Positions 1 through 7,500 of a DNA stretch of 14,025 bases are shown here, one piece after another. A program made the position numbers and the translations under genes. This DNA comes from Tepidimonas sp. (GTDB lineage Bacteria; Pseudomonadota; Gammaproteobacteria; Burkholderiales; Burkholderiaceae_C). The number at the start of each line of letters is the position of its first letter. Position 1 is the stretch's first letter. Location: assembly GCA_025054905.1 (NCBI GenBank), contig JANWZF010000239.1, forward strand, positions 1-14,025, in the 5' to 3' direction. The notes below the pieces were generated by a model. That model worked only from the letters and a program-made list of their open reading frames with translations, did no database searches and had not been told where the DNA came from.

Positions 1-405
1 GTGCAGCCCAATCGAGGCCGCGTTGGCCGAATCGCCGATCACCGCCATCACCTTGCGGATGCCACGCCCCTGCAGCTGCGCCAGCAGCTCGGCCAGCAGC
101 GCCCGTCCCAGGCCGCGCCCGGTGGCCTGCGGTGCGAGGTAGATCGAATCCTCCACCGAGTAGCGGTAGGCCGGCCGTGGCTTGAACCAGTTGCCATAGG
201 CAAAGCCCTGCACCTGGCCGTCGACCTCGGCCACGAGCCACGGCAGCCCCTTGGCCAGCACATCGGCGCGCCGGGCGGCCATCTCCTCGACGCTGGGCGG
301 CGTGGTTTCGAACGTGCCGGTGCCATGCAGCACATGGTGGCCGTACACCTGCGCGATGGCAGGCAGGTCCGCATCACGGCTTGGGCGAATCAGGATGGTC
401 TTCAC
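1..405 (-). CDS. GNAT N-acetyltransferase, phosphinothricin acetyltransferase/MnaT-like (C-terminus outside window)
   Basis: Reading the minus strand from a GTG at 405 gives 135 codons that stay open to the window edge, so the C-terminus is missing. The protein begins VKTILIRPSRDADLPAIAQV, the usual start of this GNAT group. It carries the acetyl-CoA pyrophosphate loop QATGRGLG at about residues 93-100, a preceding SVEDSIYL strand typical of Pat/Bar/MnaT proteins, and the family ending NAASIGLH near residue 131. Family members acetylate the amino group of small substrates such as phosphinothricin, methionine sulfoximine or other amino acids in the cytoplasm; the substrate here is unknown. The start is inferred: no ATG fits before residue 42 and no Shine-Dalgarno is obvious. 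The gene diverges from rpsP, whose -10 box lies only 10 bp upstream of this GTG. The family call is firm, the exact specificity is not. Confidence 0.85.
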   Translation of the reverse strand, partial: MKTILIRPSRDADLPAIAQVYGHHVLHGTGTFETTPPSVEEMAARRADVLAKGLPWLVAEVDGQVQGFAYGNWFKPRPAYRYSVEDSIYLAPQATGRGLGRALLAELLAQLQGRGIRKVMAVIGDSANAASIGLH

Positions 406-410
406 GGGGC

Positions 411-420
411 TGGGTATAAT
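411..420 (+). promoter_or_regulatory. Probable promoter of the rpsP operon (-10 TATAAT)
   Basis: A perfect TATAAT stands at 415-420, preceded by TGGG, about 118 bp before the rpsP start codon. I see no good -35 hexamer at 16-18 bp spacing, so the assignment rests on the -10 match and its location. Transcription would begin near 427 and give a leader of roughly 110 nt. The box lies just upstream of the divergent acetyltransferase start at 405, so that gene's promoter must overlap it. Confidence 0.55.
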
Positions 421-452
421 GGCAGGTTTGCAACGTTTGGATCGGCTTTGAG

Positions 453-508
453 TTTGGGCCTGCTTACAGGGAAGCGCATCCGGCAGGCCTAAAGGCAAGC
501 CCTCTTGC
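453..508 (+). promoter_or_regulatory. Structured 5' leader of rpsP: two hairpins
   Basis: Between the -10 box and the rpsP ribosome binding site there is an 11-bp stem: TTTGGGCCTGC (453-463) pairs with GCAGGCCTAAA (483-493) with one G-U pair and a 19-nt loop. A second 5-bp stem, GCAAG (495-499) with CTTGC (504-508), follows directly with a 4-nt loop. No T-run follows either stem, so these are not intrinsic terminators. Ribosomal protein operons are often autoregulated through such leaders. A regulatory role here is inference; the pairing itself is visible. Confidence 0.5.
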
Positions 509-538
509 AGCGTCGTCGACAAGTTTCAAGGATAACCC

Positions 539-811
539 ATGGTCGTCATCCGACTCGCCCGTGGCGGCTCCAAGGCCCGCCCGTTCTACCACATCGTCGT
601 GGCCGACAAGCGCTGCCGCCGCGACGGCCGCTTCATCGAGCGCATCGGCTTCTACAACCCGATCGCACGCGGCAACGACGTGCCGCTCAACATCGCGCAG
701 GACCGCCTGGCCTATTGGCTGGGCGTCGGCGCTCAGCCGTCGGACACGGTGGCGCGCCTGATCAAGCAGGCGCCCCAGGTGGCCGCCGGGGCCGAGCCGG
801 TCGCGGCCTGA
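539..811 (+). CDS. rpsP: 30S ribosomal protein S16
   Basis: A 90-residue protein beginning MVVIRLARGGSKARPFYHIV, the conserved S16 N-terminus. It is followed by VADKRCRRDGRFIERIGFYNP and a LNIAQDRLAYWLGVGAQPSDTV segment, both hallmark S16 blocks. Length agrees with bacterial S16 (about 80-90 residues). S16 binds 16S rRNA in the body of the small subunit and is needed for 30S assembly. The ATG at 539 has a good AAGGA (528-532) six bases upstream. It is the first gene of the rpsP-rimM-trmD-rplS operon; rimM starts 20 bases after its stop. The short Ala-rich tail is normal for GC-rich species. Confidence 0.98.
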   Translation: MVVIRLARGGSKARPFYHIVVADKRCRRDGRFIERIGFYNPIARGNDVPLNIAQDRLAYWLGVGAQPSDTVARLIKQAPQVAAGAEPVAA

Positions 812-831
812 GTCCACGCGGCGCGCTGCTG

Positions 832-1431
832 ATGCCGGCGCCGACCCCCGTGCCCTGGCAGGTGGCTGCGTTGCCGCCGGATGCCGTGCTCGTGGGGCAC
901 GTGCACGACGCCTGGGGGGTGCGCGGCTGGGTGCGGGTGCACGGTGTGCCCCAGGGCGGGGCTGCACTGGCGCACGCGCGTCGTTGGTTTCTGACCCCGC
1001 CCCAGGAAGGGCCGCGCGCGCGCGTCTTCGATGCCTTTGCGCAGCCGGTGCAGGTGCAGGTGCGCCAGCTGCGCCGGCACGGTGAGGCCTGGGTGGCGCG
1101 GCTGGATGGGGTGGACGACCGCACCGTTGCCGAAAGTCTGCGTGGCGCGCAGGTCTATGTGGCGCGTGCGGACTTTCCGCCCACCGACGATCCCGACGAG
1201 TTTTACTGGGTCGATCTGATCGGGCTGCAGGTCGTCAACCGCGCGGGGCTGGCGCTCGGCGTGGTGCGCGAGCTGCTCAGCACCGGGCCGCATGCGGTGC
1301 TGTGCCTGGAGGATACGACCACCCATCCTGCGCGCCAGCGCCTGATTCCTTTCGTCAGCGCGTACGTCGACCGCGTCGACCTGGCCGCGCGGCGCATCAC
1401 GGTCGACTGGCAGCCCGACTACGACGACTGA
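832..1431 (+). CDS. rimM: 16S rRNA processing protein RimM (30S maturation factor)
   Basis: A 199-residue protein starting at the ATG at 832; the open frame extends further upstream but there it overlaps rpsP in another frame and has no RimM similarity. The N-terminal RimM domain shows VLVGHVHDAWGVRGWVRV near residue 20, the conserved glycine-rich strand. The middle holds EAWVARLDGVDDRTVAESLRG with a DDPDEFYWVDLIG linker, and the C-terminal PRC-barrel has VVNRAGLALGVV and LIPFVSAYVDRVDL. RimM binds S19 in the 30S head and aids late 16S maturation in the cytoplasm. It lies between rpsP (20 nt) and trmD (28 nt) and must be cotranscribed with them. The Shine-Dalgarno is weak, which fits coupling to rpsP translation. 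Confidence 0.96.
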   Translation: MPAPTPVPWQVAALPPDAVLVGHVHDAWGVRGWVRVHGVPQGGAALAHARRWFLTPPQEGPRARVFDAFAQPVQVQVRQLRRHGEAWVARLDGVDDRTVAESLRGAQVYVARADFPPTDDPDEFYWVDLIGLQVVNRAGLALGVVRELLSTGPHAVLCLEDTTTHPARQRLIPFVSAYVDRVDLAARRITVDWQPDYDD

Positions 1432-1459
1432 CCGCCTGGCCGCTACGGCGGGCGCCCCT

Positions 1460-2269
1460 ATGCGCTTTGACGTCATCACGCTGTTTCCGGAGCTGCTGGA
1501 GCCGTGGCTGGCCACGGGTGTGACGCGGCGCGCGTTTGCCCACGGCCAGGTGCAGGTGCGCCTGTGGACGCCGCGCGCCTTTGCCGACGGCGCCTACCGG
1601 CGCGTGGACGACCGGCCCTTTGGCGGTGGGCCGGGCATGGTGATGCTGGCCGAGCCCCTCTGGCGCTGCTGGCGCGCCGTGCGGGCGGACCGGGGGCTGC
1701 CCCCCCAGCGCCCGCCGGGGGCGCCGCCGGACGTGCCCACCGTGTTGTTTTCACCAGCGGGCCAGCGGTTGTCACACGCCGTGGTGGCGCGCCACGCGGC
1801 CGCGCAAGCGCCGGGGGCGATTTTGCTGTGCGGGCGCTACGAGGGCATCGACCAGCGCTTCATCGATGCCTGTGTCGATGAGGAGATCAGCCTGGGCGAC
1901 TTCGTGCTGTCGGGGGGGGAGTTGGCCGCGCTGGCGTTGCTGGATGCGGTGGCGCGGCTGCAGCCCGGGGTGCTCGGAGATGGCGCCAGCGCCGAGCAGG
2001 ACAGCTTCCATCCGGCGCTGGATGGCTTGCTGGATGCGCCGCACTACACCCGCCCGGAGGTCTGGGATGGACCGGCCGGTCCGCAGAGCGTGCCGCCCGT
2101 GCTGCTCAGTGGTCATCATGGGCGCATCGCCGCGTGGCGGCGTCAGCAGCGTCTGCTGCGCACCGCGCAGGTGCGCCCGGATCTGCTGCAGGCGGCGCAC
2201 GCCGCCGGGCGCTTGAGCCCGGACGATTGGGCGTGGCTGGCCAGTCAAGGCTATAATCAGGAGTTTTGA
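1460..2269 (+). CDS. trmD: tRNA (guanine-N1-)-methyltransferase
   Basis: A 269-residue SPOUT methyltransferase that methylates G37 of tRNAs reading CNN codons, using S-adenosylmethionine, to prevent +1 frameshifting. It starts MRFDVITLFPELLEPWL, as TrmD does. Diagnostic segments are VDDRPFGGGPGMVM (residues 49-62), the trefoil-knot SAM site CGRYEGIDQRFID (124-136), DEEISLGDFVLSGGELAAL (140-158) and GLLDAPHYTRP (189-199). Arg166 and Asp181 are 15 residues apart, matching the catalytic Arg154/Asp169 pair I recall for the enterobacterial and Haemophilus enzymes. Its 3' end contains a TATAAT (2252-2257) that may drive rplS. The Pro-rich loop around residues 79-92 is lineage variation. Confidence 0.98.
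   Translation: MRFDVITLFPELLEPWLATGVTRRAFAHGQVQVRLWTPRAFADGAYRRVDDRPFGGGPGMVMLAEPLWRCWRAVRADRGLPPQRPPGAPPDVPTVLFSPAGQRLSHAVVARHAAAQAPGAILLCGRYEGIDQRFIDACVDEEISLGDFVLSGGELAALALLDAVARLQPGVLGDGASAEQDSFHPALDGLLDAPHYTRPEVWDGPAGPQSVPPVLLSGHHGRIAAWRRQQRLLRTAQVRPDLLQAAHAAGRLSPDDWAWLASQGYNQEF
2227..2257 (+). promoter_or_regulatory. Candidate internal promoter for rplS inside the trmD 3' end
   Basis: TATAAT at 2252-2257 lies within the last codons of trmD, about 140 bp ahead of the rplS start. The best -35-like hexamer is TTGGGC at 2227-2232, with a 19-bp spacer, which is long. It would give L19 an extra transcript that skips the upstream genes. The -10 match is exact; promoter activity is inferred. 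Confidence 0.4.
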
Positions 2270-2309
2270 TCCTCTGGCTGGCTTTGGGGCCGAGCGGGCC
2301 TCGAGCGTG

Positions 2310-2351
2310 CGGATGCGGTGCCTGCGCAGCAGGTCCCTGACCAGGCATCCG
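2310..2351 (+). promoter_or_regulatory. Folded leader ahead of rplS
   Basis: The 125-nt gap between trmD and rplS can fold in two competing ways. CGGATGC (2310-2316) pairs perfectly with GCATCCG (2345-2351), enclosing a small CCTGC/GCAGG hairpin (2321-2333). Alternatively GGTGCCTG (2317-2324) pairs with CAGGCATCC (2342-2350) with one bulge. Both use the same 3' arm, so they exclude each other. This end of the gap holds no ORF. A role in L19 autoregulation is possible but unproven. Confidence 0.35.
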
Positions 2352-2394
2352 TGGGTGCAAGGTGCGGCGCAGCCATGATCGCGGAGTGTCTCTC

Positions 2395-2751
2395 ATGAAC
2401 CTCATCCAGATCCTCGAGCAGGAAGAGATCGCGCGCCTGAACAAGACCATCCCCGAGTTCGGCCCCGGCGACACCGTGGTGGTCAACGTGTACGTGATTG
2501 AAGGCAACAAAAAGCGCATCCAGGCCTACGAAGGTGTGGTGATCGCCAAGCGCAACCGGGGCTTCAACAGCAGCTTCATCGTGCGCAAGCTCTCCAACGG
2601 CGAAGGCGTGGAGCGCACCTTCCCGCTGTACAGCCCGCTGATCGCCAGCATCGAGGTCAAGCGCCGCGGTGACGTGCGCCGCGCCAAGCTGTACTACCTG
2701 CGCGGCCGCACCGGCAAGTCTGCCCGCATCAAGGAAAAGCTGGGCTCGTAA
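2395..2751 (+). CDS. rplS: 50S ribosomal protein L19
   Basis: A 118-residue protein. The frame is open from a GTG at 2362, but the ATG at 2395 is chosen because MNLIQILEQEEIARLNK is the family N-terminus and GGAG (2383-2386) lies eight bases upstream. Conserved L19 blocks follow: FGPGDTVVVNVYVIEGNKKR, QAYEGVVIAKRNRGFNSSF and YSPLIASIEVKRRGDVRRAK, ending in the Lys/Arg-rich YYLRGRTGKSARIKEKL. L19 sits at the 30S-50S interface and contributes to an intersubunit bridge. It is the last gene of the operon; an intrinsic terminator begins 21 bases after its stop codon. Confidence 0.98.
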   Translation: MNLIQILEQEEIARLNKTIPEFGPGDTVVVNVYVIEGNKKRIQAYEGVVIAKRNRGFNSSFIVRKLSNGEGVERTFPLYSPLIASIEVKRRGDVRRAKLYYLRGRTGKSARIKEKLGS

Positions 2752-2772
2752 GAGGCCAGCTTTTCAGGACGA

Positions 2773-2796
2773 CCCCGCCCCGTCGGGCGGGGTTTT
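2773..2796 (+). terminator. Intrinsic terminator of the rpsP-rplS operon
   Basis: A perfect 8-bp stem, CCCCGCCC (2773-2780) with GGGCGGGG (2785-2792), closes a CGTC loop and is followed at once by TTTT (2793-2796). It lies between rplS and the convergent SulP gene. On the minus strand no T-run follows the hairpin, so it should work mainly for the plus-strand operon. Confidence 0.92.
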
Positions 2797-2818
2797 GCTT
2801 GTTGGAGGCAGGCGCACC

Positions 2819-4585
2819 TCACTGCGGCCCCGAACCGGGGCGAGCCCCTGCGGTGAGGGCCTGCACCGCCTGATGATGCGTCAGGTGGATGCGCCCCTGC
2901 AGGCGCGTGGGCAGTTCGCTGTGGCGCAGGCGGTCCATCACCGGACCCTTGACCTCGGACAGGTGCAACGTGACGCCGGCGCTGCGCAAGCGCTCCTCGA
3001 TCGTCAGCAGGCTTTCCAGCGCACTGGCGTCGATGTCGTTGACGGCCGAGCACTGCAGCACCACGTGCCGCACGTGCGGATGGGCTGCCACCTGGGCGGC
3101 GATCCAGTCTTCCAGGTAGCGCGCGTTGGCAAACGTCAGGCTCTCATCCACGCGCAGGCTCAAAAGCTCGGGCCAGGTCTGCACGCGGTGGCGCTGCACG
3201 TTGCGAAAGTGCTCGGTGCCGGGCACGCGCCCCACCACCGCGATGTGCGGGCGGCTGTGGCGCCACAGCAGCAGCGCGACGCTGGCCAGCGCACCGCCGG
3301 CCAGGCCGGCTTCCACCCCCACGGTCAGCGTCAGCAGCGCCGTCAGCGCCATCGCGGCAAAGTCGCTGCGGCTGTAGCGCCACACGCGCACGAAGGCGGG
3401 GCCATCCACCAGCCCCAGCACCGCCAGCACGATGGTGGCGGCCAGCGCCGCCTGCGGCAGCGAATGCAGCAGGGGGGTGAGCTGCCAGGCCGCCAGCGCC
3501 AGTACGCCCGCGGTCCACAGTCCCGCCAGCGGTGTGCGCGCTCCGGCTTCGAAATTGACCACCGAGCGAGCAAAGCCGCCGGTGACGGCAAAGCCCCCGC
3601 TGCAGGCGGAAGCCACATTGGCCGCACCGAGCGCGCGCAGCTCGGCGTTCGGGTCGAGGCGCTCGCGCCGCCGCGCCGCCAGCGACTGCCCGACCGAGAC
3701 CGACTCCACAAATCCCACCAGGGCCAGCAGCAGCGCGGGCAGCAGCAGCGGCTCGATGTAGGACCAGCGCCACTGTTCGGCCGGCGCCCAGGTCCACACG
3801 GGCAGACCGGAGCCGATCGCACCCACCACGCGCACGCCGTGCGCCTGTGCGTCGAGGCCCGCGCTGATCATGGTGGCCACGGCCAGCACCAGCACCGGCG
3901 CCAGTTTGGCAGCCAGTGCGGCACGGGCAGCCGGCCAGCCCAGCCGGCGCAGCACGGCCGCGGCATGGCGGCGTGCCAGCCAAAGCCCCAGCAGCGTGCC
4001 GAGTCCGAAGGCCAGCGTCGGGCCGTGAACGTGCGGCAGCGCCTGCGCCAGGGCCGGCAGCAGCTGGGGCAGGGTGGTGCCTTCGGCCTGCACGCCCAAC
4101 AGATGGCGCAGCTGACTGGCGGCGATCAACAGCGCCGATGCCGCCACGAAGCCGTGCAGCACCGGGTGACTCAGCCATTGCGCCAGCGCGCCCAGGCGCA
4201 GCAGACCCAGCGCCAGCGACCACAACCCGCACAGCAGCGCCAACCACCAGACGGCCCAAGCGTAGTCGGGCGAGGCGACGGCGTGCAGCGCGCCGGCGCT
4301 GGCGGCGGTCATCAGCGAGGTCACCGCCGCCGGGCCGACCGCCAGTGCAGTGCTGGTGCCGAGCAAGGCGTAGACCACCAAGGGGGCGATGCTGGCGTAC
4401 AGCCCGGTTTGCGGGGGCATGCCGGCCAGCAAGGCGTACGCCAGGCTCTGCGGGATCAGCATCAGCGCCACCACCAGCGCCGCCACGGCGTCGGCCAGCG
4501 CGACCTCACGCCGGTACGCCTGGGCCCAGGTCAGGACGGGGAGCCAGCGGCTCCATCGGTCGGATGGCGGGGGTAGCGGCCTCAT
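2819..4585 (-). CDS. SulP-family anion transporter with C-terminal STAS domain
   Basis: A 588-residue inner-membrane protein of the SulP (SLC26) family, which moves sulfate, bicarbonate or other anions by proton or sodium symport or by exchange; the substrate cannot be read from sequence. The signature LIPQSLAYALLAGMPPQTGL is at residues 43-62, and the second family block, with GFAVTGGFARSVVNFEAGAR and TPLAGLWTAG, spans about 331-360. Some 10-14 hydrophobic segments fill residues 30-440. A cytoplasmic STAS domain covers about 470-578, with the conserved DIDASALESL loop at 517-526. Length is normal. The ATG at 4585 lies 80 nt inside the 3' end of the upstream GGDEF-EAL gene, without a clear Shine-Dalgarno, so translation is probably coupled to it. 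A later start would cut into the first membrane helices. Confidence 0.93.
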   Translation of the reverse strand: MRPLPPPSDRWSRWLPVLTWAQAYRREVALADAVAALVVALMLIPQSLAYALLAGMPPQTGLYASIAPLVVYALLGTSTALAVGPAAVTSLMTAASAGALHAVASPDYAWAVWWLALLCGLWSLALGLLRLGALAQWLSHPVLHGFVAASALLIAASQLRHLLGVQAEGTTLPQLLPALAQALPHVHGPTLAFGLGTLLGLWLARRHAAAVLRRLGWPAARAALAAKLAPVLVLAVATMISAGLDAQAHGVRVVGAIGSGLPVWTWAPAEQWRWSYIEPLLLPALLLALVGFVESVSVGQSLAARRRERLDPNAELRALGAANVASACSGGFAVTGGFARSVVNFEAGARTPLAGLWTAGVLALAAWQLTPLLHSLPQAALAATIVLAVLGLVDGPAFVRVWRYSRSDFAAMALTALLTLTVGVEAGLAGGALASVALLLWRHSRPHIAVVGRVPGTEHFRNVQRHRVQTWPELLSLRVDESLTFANARYLEDWIAAQVAAHPHVRHVVLQCSAVNDIDASALESLLTIEERLRSAGVTLHLSEVKGPVMDRLRHSELPTRLQGRIHLTHHQAVQALTAGARPGSGPQ

Positions 4586-7500
4586 GCGCCGATGGTAGCG
4601 TCAGGCTGGCCAGCAAGCCGTGCATGGCCTGCAGCCAGCGTTCGTGCGCGGCCTGCAGCGTCTGCAGGGCGGCGCTATCCGGCGGCGCGGACTGCGGCAG
4701 GTTGGCCACCGCGGCATGAAACGCGGTGTGCGCCTGCCGCAGCAGGGCGTACGCGGGGCCTTCGCGCACGGCCGCCGGCAGCGCTTCTTCCAGTGCGCGT
4801 TCCACGGGGCACAGGGCAGGCGGCCCGATCGGCTCACCCCCTTGTGCGCGCGCCAGCTGGATACGGTGCAGGATTTCGGCTTCGGCCAGCACGCGCGACC
4901 AGGCCGACCGCGCCAGCGGCGCCCACAGCTGCCAGCTCGGTGGCATCCGCCACTGCCCAACCCACGTCAGCCATTGCTCCGGCGGCATCGCGCGGGCGAT
5001 GCCCCAGCCTTGTGCCACGTCGGCTCCCAGGCGCAGCAGCAGCGCCCCGTGCTCCACGGTTTCCACCCCTTCGCCGACCACCTCCAACCCAAACGCGTGT
5101 CCGAGCGCGACGATGCCTTCGATGATGCGCAGGTCGCTCGGATCGTCGAACACATCGCGCACGAACGACTGATCGATCTTGACCACGCTGGCGGGCAGCC
5201 GCTTCAGGTAGGCCAGCGAGGAATAGCCGGTGCCGAAATCATCGATCGCCACCGCCACGCCCAGCGCGCGGCAATGCTCCAGCAGCCGCTCCAGCGTCTC
5301 GATGCCTTCCAGCGCGCTGGATTCGACGATCTCCAGCTCCAGCCGTTGCGGCGGGGCTTCGGGGTGCTGACGCAGGGCCTGCTCCAGCCGCTCGCCAAAG
5401 GCCGGGTCGCGCAGCTGGCGCGCGGCCACGTTGACCGACAGCTGCCAAGCTCCATAGCCCTGGGCCTGCCACTGCGCCAGCAGGCGCAAAGCCTCGTGCA
5501 GCACCCACTCGCCCAGCTCGATCATCACATCGTCCTGCTCGATGACCGGCAGGAAGGTGCCAGGCAGGCGCAGGCCGTCACGGGGGTGGTGCCAGCGCAG
5601 CAGCGCTTCGGCCCCCAGCACCGCGCCATCGCGCAGGCGCACGCGGGGCTGCAGATGCAGGGCGAACTCGCCCGCCGACAGCCCGCGGTGCACGTCGGCC
5701 ACCAGTTCGGCGTAGGCGGCGGCCTGGCGGTCCTCGGCGGGGTCGAACAGCACCCAGCGGTTTTTGCCATCGCGCTTGGCGCGGTACAACGCCTGATCGG
5801 CGTGGCGCAGCAGCACCTCGGCGTCGGCACCGTCGTCCGGGTACAGCGTTACGCCGATGCTGGTGGTCAGCTGCACGTTGGGGTCCAGGCCGGGCAGGGG
5901 CTCGCTGCAGACCTGCAGCAGCCGCTCCACCACCGCTTGCCAGCGAGCGCTTTCGTCCAGGTCGGCCAGCACGACGACAAATTCGTCGCCCCCCACGCGC
6001 GCCAGCGTGTCGCCCTCACGCAACGTGCGCTGCAGCCGCAGCGCGATTTCGCGCAGCACCGCATCCCCCAAGGGGTGGCCATGGCGGTCGTTGATGTCCT
6101 TGAACCCATCCAGGTCGAGATAAGCCACCGCCACACGCCGGCCGTGGCGGTGCGCCGAGGCGATGGCCAGCGCCAGCCGGTCGGCCAGCAGCACGCGGTT
6201 GGGCAGCCCCGTCAGCGCGTCGTGAAACGCCTGATATTCCAGCGCCTGCTGCTGCGCCTTCAGCGCCGAAATGTCTTGCGCCAGCGCGACGTAGCGGATC
6301 ACCTGGCCCTGGGCATCGCGCACCGCCGAAATGGTTTCGATCACCGGGATCAGCCGTCCGTCGCGGTGCCGCCACCACGCCTCGCCGCGCCAGCGTCCTT
6401 CGCGCAGCAGCTGGCGGCGCAGGCGCGGCCAGGCGGGCACGCCGTGGCGCTCCACCGGCCGCCATGGCAGGCGGCCACGGCCGATCAGCTCTTCCCGCGG
6501 GTAGCCGCTGAGCTGCACCATCGCGTCGTTGACCTCCAGCACCACGCCGCGTTCGTCGGTCACCACGATGGCCTCGCCAGCGTCCTGAAAGACGCTCAGC
6601 GCAATCGCCCGCGACTCCTCCAGCGCCACTTCATGGCTGACGTCGCGTATCACCCCGGCCAGCATGAGCGCCCGGCCACTGGCTGGATCGCGAGCGGTGA
6701 CTCGCCCCCAAGCTTGCATCCAAATCCAGTGGCCGTCGGCATGGCGCAGACGAAAGCGCAGGTCGGCCGCCTCGCTCAGACCCTTCAGGTGCGAGATCAG
6801 CGCAGTGCGGATCGCCGTGCGGTCGTCGGGGTGCACGCGCTCGGCCAACTCGGCGTGGGTCATCGGGCGGGTCAGCGCCCTGTCGCCAATCAAGCGCAGC
6901 AGCCGCGGGTGCAGCGTGATGCGGTCACGCACCAAATCCCACTGTCCATAGCCCAGCCTTGCACCGCGCAGCACATCTTCGAGCTGGCTGGCCAGGGCGC
7001 GCTCGCGCCGCAGCGTGCCGCGCAGCTGCAGCAGCACGAACAGCAGCACCGCCAGCGCCAGTACCGCTCCGGCCAGCGCCGCGGCCATGATCTGGTTGCG
7101 GGACCGTTGTGCGCCCAGCACCTGCTCGGTGCGCTCGGCCACCAGGCTTTCCAGGCGGCTCTGGTAGCGTTGCAGCTCCTGCTGCAGCGTGGCGCTGCGG
7201 CTTTCCGGCAGCAGCAGCGACAGCAGCAGCGTGCGTCCTTCGGCCTGAAACGGCGAACTGTGCACTTCGACGGTGACCACCTCGCCGCTGGCCAGGCGAT
7301 GCGGGAACAGATAGTAGCCGCGGCCCTCACGGCGCGCGTGCTCCATCTCGGAGCGGATGTCGGCCTCCCCCAGCTGGTTGATCTGGGTGATGCGCATGTG
7401 CCCCTGCGCCAGATCGGGATAGCCGTAGAACGCCACGGCGGCGCGGTTGGCCTCCAGGATCAGGCCGCTGTCGGGGTCGATGACCCAGGCTGGCACCGCA

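Noticed and set aside
505..831. N-terminal extension of the rimM frame across rpsP
   Set aside because: The extension is an out-of-frame reading of rpsP; RimM similarity begins just after the ATG at 832.
2395..2751. The GTG at 2362 as the rplS start
   Set aside because: The extra 11 residues are not part of L19, and the ATG at 2395 has a proper Shine-Dalgarno and the conserved N-terminus.
2669..4576. A 635-codon plus-strand open frame opposite the SulP gene, beginning inside rplS
   Set aside because: Its composition is that of a codon shadow (Gln/Arg/His/Gly), it overlaps rplS in another frame and runs through a strong terminator, and it has no family motif.
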